A stretch of 38,957 nucleotides of DNA from 2-01-FULL-33-17 sp964401705 (GCA_964401705.1 CAYNZJ010000003.1:1-38957); one strand, 5' to 3'; counted from the stretch's first letter, positions 31,061 through 38,284 are shown. The notes: a model not told the origin generated them from the letters alone. Made by a program: numbers and translations.

Positions 31061-31507
31061 CTATTTAGGAGGTTTGGGTATTTTTTTTCTAACTTGTTTA
31101 GTATTTGAACAAACAAGTTTGTAGAATTCTTCCCATTTTTTTGTATTAGGGGAACATTCTTGTATCCCATGTATCTGCATTTCCCTAATATCAGCGTCCA
31201 ATTCTTCATTGGAGAACATGAAATCATTTTCAAAACCTGCAAGGTAATCATAACGAAAACCAGCAAGTGGTTTGAATTCAATGAAGATTCTCGGTTTAGA
31301 AAACTGTGGAGACCAATAAGATACTTCGTCTTCAACATTTCTTTCGTATACTTCCTTAAAAATGGCATCTTCTTCTGAGTTATCCCCTTTATAGATGTAT
31401 ACTGTAATTTTAGGGTCTATTTCTTCAAATAGACTTTTCCAGGATGTTAAAAATTTTAAACTTAAATCCGGATCTAAGTTTATTTTGTTTGTTGGTTTTG
31501 GTATCAT
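31061..31507 (-). CDS. hypothetical protein, 148 residues
   Basis: I recognise no family. The protein is soluble and acidic with a basic tail (KQVRKKIPKPPK). It is rich in aromatic residues (W, Y, F) in a mixed alpha/beta pattern. It has no signal peptide or metal motif; two cysteines (QECSPN and LVCSNT) are not spaced as a finger. It stops at TAG. The minus-strand upstream region has a TATAAA-like -10 in AT-rich DNA. An overlapping open frame on the same strand (30931-31368) is less likely, since it runs through the terminator. Confidence 0.6.
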   Translation of the reverse strand: MIPKPTNKINLDPDLSLKFLTSWKSLFEEIDPKITVYIYKGDNSEEDAIFKEVYERNVEDEVSYWSPQFSKPRIFIEFKPLAGFRYDYLAGFENDFMFSNEELDADIREMQIHGIQECSPNTKKWEEFYKLVCSNTKQVRKKIPKPPK

Positions 31508-31570
31508 TTTCTTTTTTAATTAATAAAAATTTAACATATATTTTATATTAATGTCAAATATTGTGCGCTA

Positions 31571-31611
31571 CCCAGCTCCTCGCCCTAAATTAGGGGGAGG
31601 TTGGGAGAGAT
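31571..31611. repeat. C/T-rich palindromic repeat, copy 2
   Basis: CCTCGCCCTAA / TTAGGGGGAGG forms an imperfect palindrome followed by TTGGGAGAGA. Its layout parallels the element at 3476-3515, but identity is only partial. Confidence 0.45.
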
Positions 31612-31616
31612 TTCCC

Positions 31617-31665
31617 TTGACCCTGTAGTAGATATTTAAAAAAATATTCACTACGGGGTTGACTT
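31617..31665 (+). repeat. CCCTGTAGT hairpin element, copy B (upstream of tuf)
   Basis: CCCTGTAGTAGATATT pairs with AATATTCACTACGGGG, with one mismatch and two G-U pairs, around an A-rich loop. The right edge reads GGGGTTGACT and supplies the -35 of the tuf promoter. Confidence 0.75.
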
Positions 31666-31687
31666 TCATCACCATTTACTATAAGAT
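31659..31687 (+). promoter_or_regulatory. tuf promoter
   Basis: TTGACT (31659-31664), 17 bases, and TAAGAT (31682-31687). The -35 lies at the edge of hairpin element copy B. It predicts a long tuf leader, unlike the leaderless layout of most genes here. Confidence 0.6.
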
Positions 31688-31850
31688 AATTCCAACAGCA
31701 CTCTTTAGGGCTTTTTTTATTTGTCAAAAATGGAAATTGGGTTAAAGAGAACTGCATTATAAAAATCATAAAATATAGGTTTTATAAGCATTTTTTGGGA
31801 AAATACATAGGAATGTTCTCCATCTATGTATATCCCTAAAAGGTGAGTAT

Positions 31851-31901
31851 ATGACCCAAAACATATGGCAGAAGAATTTGATCGCTCAAAGCCACATATA
31901 A
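31851..31901 (+). other. possible 16-codon upstream frame overlapping the tuf start
   Basis: AGGTGAG at 31841-31847 is one of few Shine-Dalgarno-like strings in the window. It precedes an ATG at 31851 that is out of frame with tuf. The frame runs 16 codons and stops inside tuf at 31899-31901. It may be a regulatory upstream frame, or the AGGTGAG may serve the tuf ATG at 31865 from 17 bases away. Confidence 0.3.
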
Positions 31902-33064
31902 ATGTGGGTACTATTGGTCACGTTGACCACGGTAAAACAACATTAACAGCAGCTATTTTGACTGTGCTTGGTCGCCAAGGTGGTGGCTATGGTTCAAAAA
32001 TGAAGTCAGTTGACCAAATTGACTCAGCTCCAGAAGAAAAAGCTCGTGGTATTACTATTGCGCTTTCTCACAACGAGTACGAAACTCCTACTCGTCACTA
32101 TGCTCACATTGATGCTCCAGGTCACGCGGACTACATCAAAAACATGATTACTGGTGCTGCTCAAATGGACGGTGCTGTACTTGTTGTTGCGGCAACTGAT
32201 GGTGCTATGCCACAAACTCGTGAACACGTTTTGCTTGCTAAACAAGTTGGTGTTCCACGAATCATCGTATTCCTAAACAAATGTGACATGGTTGATGATC
32301 CAGATATGTTAGACCTAGTTGAAGAAGAACTACGTGAACTTCTTACAAAACAAGGATTTGATGGTGCAAATGCTCCAGTTATCCGTGGTTCTGGTCTTAA
32401 AGCTCTTGAAGAAGCTGATAATTCAGGTCCATATTCACAAAAAGTTCTTGAACTTGCTAATGCTATGGATACATACATTCCAATGCCAGAACGTGATGTT
32501 TCAAAACCTTTCTTAATGCCTATCGAAGACATCTTTTCTATCGAAGGACGTGGAACAGTTGTTACAGGTAAAATCGAACGTGGAGTTGTTAAAGTTGGTG
32601 AAGAAGTTGAAATTGTCGGTATTAAAGATACTGTAAAAACAACAATTACTGGTATTGAAATGTTCAACAAAAACCTTAAAGAAGGTATGGCTGGAGACAA
32701 CGCTGGTATTCTAATCCGAGGTATTAAAAAAGAAGATGTTTCTCGAGGACAAGTTTTAGCTAAAACAGGTTCAGTTACTCCACACTCAGATTTTGAATGT
32801 GAAGTTTACATCTTGAAAAAAGAAGAAGGTGGTCGTCACACTCCATTCTTTGCAGGGTACAAACCACAATTTTACATCCGTACAACTGATGTGACTGGTG
32901 AATGTACTCTTCCAGCAGGAACAGAAATGGTTATGCCAGGAGACACTGTAAAACTAAATGTTAAGCTTGTAACTCCTGTTGCACTTGAAGATCAAACTCG
33001 TTTTGCTATCCGTGAAGGAGGCCGAACAGTAGGTGCAGGAGTCGTTACTAAAATTAACGCCTAA
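31865..33064 (+). CDS. tuf: translation elongation factor Tu
   Basis: This 399-residue GTPase delivers aminoacyl-tRNA to the ribosome. G1 GHVDHGKT spans 18-25, G3 DAPGH starts at D83 and G4 NKCD spans 138-141. The G3 motif has alanine where most bacteria have cysteine (DCPGH). Domains 2 and 3 are complete, with TGKIERG and GGRHTPFF and the C-terminal RFAIREGGRTVGAGVV. It lies directly ahead of the S10 operon, as in many bacteria, but without rpsL, rpsG or fusA. It has a long leader with a small overlapping frame. Confidence 0.98.
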   Translation: MAEEFDRSKPHINVGTIGHVDHGKTTLTAAILTVLGRQGGGYGSKMKSVDQIDSAPEEKARGITIALSHNEYETPTRHYAHIDAPGHADYIKNMITGAAQMDGAVLVVAATDGAMPQTREHVLLAKQVGVPRIIVFLNKCDMVDDPDMLDLVEEELRELLTKQGFDGANAPVIRGSGLKALEEADNSGPYSQKVLELANAMDTYIPMPERDVSKPFLMPIEDIFSIEGRGTVVTGKIERGVVKVGEEVEIVGIKDTVKTTITGIEMFNKNLKEGMAGDNAGILIRGIKKEDVSRGQVLAKTGSVTPHSDFECEVYILKKEEGGRHTPFFAGYKPQFYIRTTDVTGECTLPAGTEMVMPGDTVKLNVKLVTPVALEDQTRFAIREGGRTVGAGVVTKINA

Positions 33065-33072
33065 ATTAGTGA

Positions 33073-33130
33073 CTAGTAGCTAGGGGCTAGGTTCTAGTAA
33101 AATTACTAGAACCTAGAAACTAGAATCTAG
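33073..33130. repeat. dyad of eight CTAG tetramers with 7-bp period
   Basis: CTAG begins at 33073, 33080, 33087 and 33094, then after a 12-base step at 33106, 33113, 33120 and 33127. The array is symmetric about 33101.5. Its centre is a perfect 14-bp inverted repeat, CTAGGTTCTAGTAA (33087-33100) with 33103-33116. CTAG is usually a rare tetramer in bacteria. It lies between tuf and rpsJ, without a T-run. Confidence 0.9.
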
Positions 33131-33146
33131 GATCTTCCTATATAAT

Positions 33147-33506
33147 ATGGCAGCAACAAAAAAAACAGAAAAACCAAAAAAGGCTGATGTTTCTAATGGT
33201 CAAACTCGTTTACGTGTACGTATTCGTGCATATGAACACCGAGTACTTGATCAATCAGTTAAGCAAATTATCGATACTGCCGAACGTTTTGACGCAAAGG
33301 TAATTGGTCCAATTCCGCTTCCAACTGAAATTAAGAAATATACAGTTAACCGAGCATCTTTCGTGTATAAAAATGCACGGGAGCAGTTCGAAATGAGAAT
33401 TCACAAACGTGTAGTTGATATCATTGGTGCAAACCAAAAAACTATCGAAGCACTAACGAATCTTTCTCTGCCATCGGGTGTCGATATCGATGTTAAAATG
33501 ATGTAA
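33147..33506 (+). CDS. rpsJ: 30S ribosomal protein S10 (uS10)
   Basis: This 119-residue protein matches uS10, a head protein of the small subunit also known as transcription factor NusE. The core from LRVRIRAYEHRVLDQSVKQI through GPIPLPTEIKKYTVNRASFVYK to the final GVDIDVKMM is standard. A lysine-rich extension of about 20 residues (MAATKKTEKPKKADVSNG) precedes the usual start, and no ATG lies between. TATAAT directly abuts the ATG, too close to be its promoter, so read-through from tuf is likely. Confidence 0.96.
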   Translation: MAATKKTEKPKKADVSNGQTRLRVRIRAYEHRVLDQSVKQIIDTAERFDAKVIGPIPLPTEIKKYTVNRASFVYKNAREQFEMRIHKRVVDIIGANQKTIEALTNLSLPSGVDIDVKMM

Positions 33507-33519
33507 TAGTATTAAGCGT

Positions 33520-34125
33520 ATGAAATTTATTCTAGGAAAAAAACGTGAGATGGTTCAGTACTATAGTGAAAATGGTACTGTGCATCCTGCAACAATAGTT
33601 GACGCTGGTCCTATTACTGTTACCCAAATAAAAACCAAAAATGTGGACGGATATAATGCAGTTCAAGTTGGTTTTGGCAGTAAGAAAGTTAGTCGTACAA
33701 ACAAAGCACAAATTGGTCACTTTAAAAACCTTGGCCCATTCCAAGATGTCGTTGAATTCGATGCCCAAGATGGTATGAATATTGGTGATGTTATTGATGC
33801 CGGAGTATTTGCTCCAGGAGATACTGTAGTGGTATCAGGGATTTCAAAAGGTAAAGGATTCCAAGGTGTAGTTAAAAGACATGGGTTCCACGGGGGACCA
33901 CGTTCACACGGTCAAAAACATTCTGAACGTGAACCAGGTTCAATTGGTGGAGGTTTAAGAAATCGTGTTCCAAAAGGTATGCGCATGGCAGGCCGTATGG
34001 GACAAGACAGAATCACCACAAAGAATTTAACTATTCTAGCAGTTGATGCTGAAAATAACACATTACTTATCAAAGGTGCTCTTCCTGGTCGACGAGGCAC
34101 ACTACTAGAAATTGTAAATAAATAA
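33520..34125 (+). CDS. rplC: 50S ribosomal protein L3 (uL3)
   Basis: This 201-residue protein matches uL3, which binds near the peptidyl-transferase centre. It has the opening KFILGKKREM, the glycine-rich loop VVKRHGFHGGPRSHGQKHSEREPGS in shorter form, and the end PGRRGTLLEIVNK. The length is slightly below the usual 205-210. It is separated from rpsJ by 13 bases with no Shine-Dalgarno sequence, and from rplD by 4 bases. Confidence 0.97.
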   Translation: MKFILGKKREMVQYYSENGTVHPATIVDAGPITVTQIKTKNVDGYNAVQVGFGSKKVSRTNKAQIGHFKNLGPFQDVVEFDAQDGMNIGDVIDAGVFAPGDTVVVSGISKGKGFQGVVKRHGFHGGPRSHGQKHSEREPGSIGGGLRNRVPKGMRMAGRMGQDRITTKNLTILAVDAENNTLLIKGALPGRRGTLLEIVNK

Positions 34126-34129
34126 AATT

Positions 34130-34804
34130 ATGGAAACAAAAGTTTTAGCAAAGGACGGTAGTGTATCACGTAGTATTAAACTTCCAGAAAGTATTTTTGG
34201 AGCAAAGTGGAATGCAGACTTGGTAAATCAAGTTGTTCTTTCTATGGAATCTAACTTGCGATCTGGTACAGCTCATACAAAAAACCGAGCAGAAGTATCA
34301 GGTACAGGTAAAAAACCTTGGAAACAAAAAGGAACAGGTCGTGCTCGTCATGGGTCACGCCGTAGCCCGATTTGGGTTGGTGGGGGTATTGCTCATGGAC
34401 CACGAAATGATAAAGATTATAGTAAAACTATAACTAAATCAATGCGTCGCGGAGCATTAGTTTCACTTCTTTCAGAAAAATTTAAAAAAGGTGAAATCAT
34501 CTTTTTAGAAAATCTAGAAGTTCAAACTCCAAACACAAAAGATGCTTTATCAATATTAAAAAATATTGGTAAAACAGTAGACGCTCCAAGATTAGCAACA
34601 GGACGCAAAGCATATGGAATTATTGCTTTACCAAAAAATGATAAAAAGGTTGGTAAATCATTTAATAACTTGCCAAGCGTAACGGTCGAGATGATCCAAA
34701 ATATAAGTGTACTAGATGTAATAAATCACAAATATCTTGTGTTTATAAATCCAGAAGAAGCACTTACATTCTTGGAAGTTAAAAATACTAAAAAGTCTGT
34801 TTAA
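34130..34804 (+). CDS. rplD: 50S ribosomal protein L4 (uL4)
   Basis: This 224-residue protein matches uL4, whose extended loop lines the peptide exit tunnel. The loop sequence RSGTAHTKNRAEVSGTGKKP and GTGRARHGSRRSPIWVGGG is conserved. The C-terminal domain is recognisable by NISVLDVINHKYLVF and a final PEEALTFLE. In E. coli L4 represses its own operon through the S10 leader; the leader that would serve this role here would be at tuf or rpsJ, and no equivalent hairpin was recognised. Confidence 0.97.
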   Translation: METKVLAKDGSVSRSIKLPESIFGAKWNADLVNQVVLSMESNLRSGTAHTKNRAEVSGTGKKPWKQKGTGRARHGSRRSPIWVGGGIAHGPRNDKDYSKTITKSMRRGALVSLLSEKFKKGEIIFLENLEVQTPNTKDALSILKNIGKTVDAPRLATGRKAYGIIALPKNDKKVGKSFNNLPSVTVEMIQNISVLDVINHKYLVFINPEEALTFLEVKNTKKSV

Positions 34805-34807
34805 TAT

Positions 34808-35158
34808 ATGGCATCTCAAAAAAAGACCACAAAATCGTCATCTGGCGAAAAATCACAAGCTAAAAATCTTAGTTTGTCTGTATCACCTAATTTACTTATC
34901 AAAAAGCCTCATATAACTGAAAAAGCTTCACGGGCTAATGAAAAGAATAATGTGTATACATTTATTGTTCATAAGAATGCAAATAAAACCGAAATCGCAA
35001 AGGCGTTAACAGCATTATATGCTGTTACACCAGTTAAGGTTCGGATTGTGAATGTTAAACCAGAAATTATTGTAAAAGGTGGAAAAGTAGGAACTCAAAA
35101 AGCTTACAAAAAAGCCATCGTTACTATAACAAAAGGTCAAAGCATTTCATTTGCTTAA
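34808..35158 (+). CDS. rplW: 50S ribosomal protein L23 (uL23)
   Basis: This 116-residue protein matches uL23, the docking site for trigger factor and signal recognition particle at the tunnel exit. The core LIKKPHITEKASRANEKNNVY and the segment VTPVKVRIVNVK are typical. A serine/lysine-rich N-terminal extension of about 25 residues is added. The gene starts 3 bases after the rplD stop. Confidence 0.96.
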   Translation: MASQKKTTKSSSGEKSQAKNLSLSVSPNLLIKKPHITEKASRANEKNNVYTFIVHKNANKTEIAKALTALYAVTPVKVRIVNVKPEIIVKGGKVGTQKAYKKAIVTITKGQSISFA

Positions 35159-35165
35159 ATAGAAA

Positions 35166-36005
35166 ATGAAAACATATCATCCAAGTACGCCTTCACGGCG
35201 CAACACTGTCACAATTGATTACCGTAATGTTCTCTCTGGTGACAAAAAAGAAAAAAAACTAACTCATGGTTTTAAAAGATCAATGGGTCGTAATAACCAA
35301 GGTCGTATTACTACACAACACAAAGGTGGTGGTAATAAAAGACTTTATCGTGATGTGGATTTCCGTTTGAACAAAATGGATATTCCAGCAAAAATTACAA
35401 CTATTGAATATGATCCAAATAGATCAGCATTTATCGGAGTTGCAGTTTATGCCGATGGTGAAAAACGATATATTGTACTTCCTAAAACAGCTAAAGTTGG
35501 AGACAAATTTGTAATTTCAGAAAATGCTCCAATACAAGAAGGAAATCGTACAACATTATCACGAATTCCTGTTGGTAGCTTTATTCACAATGTGGAAATC
35601 AAAGCTGGTGGTGGAGCTAAGCTTGTACGTAGCGCTGGAGCATATGCTCAAGTTGTTGCGAACGATTCTGGTTATACATCTATCAAGATGCCATCTAGTG
35701 AAATCCGTAAAGTAGACGAAAAATGTTTTGCTACAATTGGTGAAGTATCTAATTCAGATCATCACCTTGTAAAATTTGGTAAAGCAGGACGTTCACGATG
35801 GCGTGGAATCCGCCCAACAGTTCGTGGATCAGTTATGAACCCAGTTGACCACCCATACGGAGGAGGTGAAGGCCGACAAGGCCGGGGAACTCGCCGACCG
35901 AAGACTCGCCATGGTAAAGTTACTGGTGGACGAAAAACACGAACTCCAAAGAAATACTCAAACCATCTTGTGGTTACACGCAGAAAAGTTGGGAAGAAGA
36001 GATAA
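35166..36005 (+). CDS. rplB: 50S ribosomal protein L2 (uL2)
   Basis: This 279-residue protein has the usual length of uL2, needed for subunit joining and peptidyl transfer. Recognisable parts are YHPSTPSRRNTVTIDYRN, GRNNQGRITTQHKGGGNKR and IPVGSFIHNVEIKAGGGAKL. The conserved C-terminal MNPVDHPYGGGEGR carries the catalytically important histidine. It closes the first half of the S10 gene cluster: a strong intrinsic terminator follows 16 bases after the stop, which is unusual for this operon. Confidence 0.97.
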   Translation: MKTYHPSTPSRRNTVTIDYRNVLSGDKKEKKLTHGFKRSMGRNNQGRITTQHKGGGNKRLYRDVDFRLNKMDIPAKITTIEYDPNRSAFIGVAVYADGEKRYIVLPKTAKVGDKFVISENAPIQEGNRTTLSRIPVGSFIHNVEIKAGGGAKLVRSAGAYAQVVANDSGYTSIKMPSSEIRKVDEKCFATIGEVSNSDHHLVKFGKAGRSRWRGIRPTVRGSVMNPVDHPYGGGEGRQGRGTRRPKTRHGKVTGGRKTRTPKKYSNHLVVTRRKVGKKR

Positions 36006-36021
36006 ATTTAAAATATTTAAT

Positions 36022-36053
36022 AAAAAACACTCTACTCTATCGGGGTGTTTTTT
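36022..36053 (+). terminator. intrinsic terminator between rplB and rpsS
   Basis: AAAAAACACTC (36022-36032) pairs with GGGTGTTTTTT (36043-36053) over 11 bp with one G-U, and ends in a T-run. Its position inside the normally continuous S10 operon splits the cluster into two units. Confidence 0.8.
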
Positions 36054-36054
36054 A

Positions 36055-36096
36055 TTTGACCCCGTAGTGAGATTTATATCTACTACAGGGTTTGAC
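36055..36096 (-). repeat. CCCTGTAGT hairpin element, copy C (upstream of rpsS)
   Basis: Read on the minus strand it is CCCTGTAGTAGATATA, a short loop and TCACTACGGGG, so the same unit as copy B in the opposite orientation. Despite the reversal, its downstream edge on the plus strand still gives GGGTTTGACT, the -35 of the rpsS promoter. Confidence 0.75.
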
Positions 36097-36120
36097 TATT
36101 ATTTAGTTTTCTGCTAGTGT
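36092..36120 (+). promoter_or_regulatory. rpsS promoter
   Basis: TTGACT (36092-36097), 17 bases, and TAGTGT (36115-36120) lie right after the terminator and hairpin element. This restarts transcription for rpsS and the genes beyond it. Confidence 0.55.
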
Positions 36121-36260
36121 ATAAACATTGTTCATAGGAATAAATGCAATCCCTTGCAAGCGTCCAGGAACGAAAAAAGGAGAAAAAGGCCAACAACGGC
36201 ATTTTTTGTCTATATTATAAGGAGTAATACTGTGTAAACAGTATTCAAGAATTTACATAA
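36121..36260 (+). promoter_or_regulatory. rpsS leader with small hairpins and a displaced AAGGAG
   Basis: The leader of about 130 bases holds TGCAA/TTGCA (36145-36158), a GCC/GGC hairpin followed by TTTTTT (about 36188-36208) and AATACTG/CAGTATT (36226-36245). AAGGAG at 36219-36224 is a strong Shine-Dalgarno sequence, but the rpsS ATG is 37 bases away. At normal distance it faces GTG-TAA (36232-36237), a start codon followed at once by a stop. No protein gene is seen. Confidence 0.45.
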
Positions 36261-36617
36261 ATGACAAGATCACTTAAAAAAGGTCCATTTGTTGACGAGC
36301 GTCTTTTAGGTAAGATTCTCGGCAAAAAACCACTGGAAACAGGGGTTATTAAAACATGGTCTCGTGCATGTGTTATTTCACCAGAAATGGTGGGATTCGC
36401 TTTTGGCGTACACAATGGCAAGACTCATATAGAAGTACTTGTAACGGAAGATATGGTCGGTCACCGTCTTGGAGAATTTTCTCCAACTCGCAAGTTCGTA
36501 GTTCATGGAGGTAAAATGCAAAAAGAAATCGAGCAAAAGAAAAAGCAAGCGGAAATTGACGCTGCTAAATCTGCAAAGGCTTCAACAACTGCTAAATCTG
36601 CCCCTAAGAAAAAATAA
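36261..36617 (+). CDS. rpsS: 30S ribosomal protein S19 (uS19)
   Basis: This 118-residue protein matches uS19, which contacts tRNA in the small-subunit head. The opening MTRSLKKGPFVDERLL and the segment HNGKTHIEVLVTEDMVGHRLGEF followed by SPTRKFVVHGG are standard. A 25-30 residue lysine/alanine-rich tail exceeds the usual 92-residue length. It begins the second transcription unit of the S10 cluster and is 3 bases ahead of rplV. Confidence 0.97.
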   Translation: MTRSLKKGPFVDERLLGKILGKKPLETGVIKTWSRACVISPEMVGFAFGVHNGKTHIEVLVTEDMVGHRLGEFSPTRKFVVHGGKMQKEIEQKKKQAEIDAAKSAKASTTAKSAPKKK

Positions 36618-36620
36618 TTT

Positions 36621-36980
36621 ATGAAAGCAAAACTATCTAATTACCGCCAATCACCTCGCAAGGTTCGCCTTGTAACTGATTTGGTTAAGGGTAAAAAAGT
36701 ATCAGATGCACTTACTCAATTGGCTTTTATGCCTAAAAGAGCATCACTTCCTGTTGAAAAGCTATTACGCTCTGCTATTGCTAATGCAAAAGTAAAAGGC
36801 GCAAATGAAGAAAATCTAAGCGTTGTTAATGTTGAAGTAAACGAAGGTGTAACATTAAAACGTATGATGCCTCGAGCTCGTGGTTCATCAGCTCGAATAA
36901 ACAAACGAACAAGTCATATTACTATGACTTTGGGTGAGGTCGAAAATACTAATAAGACTAAGAAAACAAAATCAAAATAA
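36621..36980 (+). CDS. rplV: 50S ribosomal protein L22 (uL22)
   Basis: This 119-residue protein matches uL22, another wall element of the exit tunnel. It has the opening KAKLSNYRQSPRKVRLV, the domain segment LPVEKLLRSAIANAK and the tunnel-loop signature RMMPRARGSSARINKRTSHI. A short lysine/threonine-rich tail is added at the end. Confidence 0.97.
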   Translation: MKAKLSNYRQSPRKVRLVTDLVKGKKVSDALTQLAFMPKRASLPVEKLLRSAIANAKVKGANEENLSVVNVEVNEGVTLKRMMPRARGSSARINKRTSHITMTLGEVENTNKTKKTKSK

Positions 36981-36981
36981 T

Positions 36982-37659
36982 ATGTCTAAAACAGTTCATC
37001 CATATGCACACCGGTTAGTTGTACTTCGTGATTGGAAGTCTCGCTGGTTTGCTGATAAAAAAATCTACAAAGATTTATTAAAAGGTGACGCACTATTGCG
37101 AAATCATTTAACTAAAAAACTTCGTGGTTCGTATGTTTCTGGTGTTGAAATTGAACGCGGACAAAAAGGTATGCGTATAGTTATTAAAACTTCTCGCCCA
37201 GGTATGATCATTGGTCGTCAAGGTGAAGGAGCTACAAAACTACGTGAAAGTATTGTTAAATTCATGAAACGCGCTGGAATTTTCCCTAAAGAAGATATTC
37301 GTGTGGATATTCAAGAAATTACAGCTCCTGATGCTGATGCTTCAATCGTGGCTTATAGTATTGCTGAAGCAATGGAGCGCCGTATGCCTTTCCGTCGTAT
37401 TATGAAATCAACAATTGAAAAAGTTATGGCAGTACGCGACGTAAAAGGAGTTCGTATTTATTTAGGAGGCCGATTAGGCGGAGCAGAAATTGCTCGTACT
37501 GAAAATATGAAAAAGGGTAGTATTCCTCTTCAAACATTTCGAGCTGATGTTGACTATGCAAGGGAAAAAGCACATATGCCTTATGGGGATATTGGAATAA
37601 AGGTCTGGATTTATAAGGGCGAAGTCTTTAACCAAAAGACTGATGCAGTTAAACGATAA
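36982..37659 (+). CDS. rpsC: 30S ribosomal protein S3 (uS3)
   Basis: This 225-residue protein matches uS3 at the mRNA entry site, with helicase activity in the ribosome. The type II KH domain includes RPGMIIGRQGEGATKLRE with its GxxG loop. The C-terminal domain shows GVRIYLGGRLGGAEIART and YGDIGIKVWIYKGE. The ATG at 36982 fits the family start MSKTVHPYAHRL; an earlier in-frame ATG at 36934 would overlap rplV by 47 bases. Confidence 0.97.
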   Translation: MSKTVHPYAHRLVVLRDWKSRWFADKKIYKDLLKGDALLRNHLTKKLRGSYVSGVEIERGQKGMRIVIKTSRPGMIIGRQGEGATKLRESIVKFMKRAGIFPKEDIRVDIQEITAPDADASIVAYSIAEAMERRMPFRRIMKSTIEKVMAVRDVKGVRIYLGGRLGGAEIARTENMKKGSIPLQTFRADVDYAREKAHMPYGDIGIKVWIYKGEVFNQKTDAVKR

Positions 37660-37665
37660 TTTTAT

Positions 37666-38088
37666 ATGTTAGCTCCAAAAAAAGTAAAACATCGCAAATG
37701 GCAAACTGGCCGAAAAGATCTAACCGGTAAAGTAGATATCCGTGGTTCTAAACTATCATTTGGTTCATTTGGAATCAAAGCAACAACTAATGCCCGAGTT
37801 ACATCTAACCAAATTGAAGCGGCTCGTAAAGCTTGTCAGCGTGAATTAACCAAAGTTGGTCGTGTCTGGATTCGAATTTTCCCTGACCGTCCTGTTACTC
37901 AAAAAGCAGCCAATGTTGGTATGGGTAAAGGTAAAGGTGATCTTGACCATTATTGTTTCGAAGTGTTACCTGGTCGTATAATATTTGAAGTTGATGGTGT
38001 TAGTGAAGCTGTTGCAAGAGAAGCATTAAGAAAAGCTGGTACAAAACTACCTATCAAGACTCGCATTATTAGTCGTGAACTTGCATAA
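37666..38088 (+). CDS. rplP: 50S ribosomal protein L16 (uL16)
   Basis: This 140-residue protein matches uL16, which helps position the A-site tRNA. The family opening MLAPKKVKHRKWQTGR, the central RVWIRIFPDRPVTQKAANVGMGKGKG and the later VAREALRKAGTKLPIKTRII are all present. Length is standard. Confidence 0.97.
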   Translation: MLAPKKVKHRKWQTGRKDLTGKVDIRGSKLSFGSFGIKATTNARVTSNQIEAARKACQRELTKVGRVWIRIFPDRPVTQKAANVGMGKGKGDLDHYCFEVLPGRIIFEVDGVSEAVAREALRKAGTKLPIKTRIISRELA

Positions 38089-38091
38089 TAT

Positions 38092-38280
38092 ATGAAACAC
38101 AAAAATATAGCTTCTTTAAATTCGGAAGATCTAAAAAAGGAAATTCAGAATAACGAAAAAGAAATTCGAACTATAACTTTTAGTGTTGCTGGTGTAGCTA
38201 ACAAAAATACTAAAGCTCGCCGAAATGCAAGAGTTGCAATTGCTCGCGCTAAAACTGCTCTTCGAGCACAATTAGGATAA
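38092..38280 (+). CDS. rpmC: 50S ribosomal protein L29 (uL29)
   Basis: This 62-residue protein fits uL29, a two-helix protein at the tunnel exit. It is divergent, but the hydrophobic spacing of LNSEDLKKEIQNNEKEIRTI, the final basic helix RRNARVAIARAKTAL and the position between rplP and rpsQ identify it. It begins 3 bases after rplP. Confidence 0.92.
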   Translation: MKHKNIASLNSEDLKKEIQNNEKEIRTITFSVAGVANKNTKARRNARVAIARAKTALRAQLG

Positions 38281-38284
38281 CATT

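Larger units (their letters stand above)
31508..31864 (+). other. 357-base intergenic region ahead of tuf
   Basis: No protein gene is seen. From left to right it holds the AT-rich promoter of the minus-strand gene and a C/T-rich palindrome (31571-31611). Next come the CCCTGTAGT hairpin copy B (31617-31665) and the tuf promoter. The tuf leader of about 170 bases contains an 8-bp hairpin ATACATAG/CTATGTAT (31803-31831). A purine-rich AGGTGAG (31841-31847) precedes a small overlapping frame. Confidence 0.7.

Noticed and set aside
30931..31368. 145-codon minus-strand frame overlapping the 148-residue gene
   Set aside because: It runs through the terminator hairpin and into the end of the protease gene. 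The alternative frame 31061-31507 has a better start and a terminator right after it.
36934..36981. Longer rpsC start overlapping rplV
   Set aside because: The ATG at 36982 matches the conserved uS3 N-terminus and follows the rplV stop directly.
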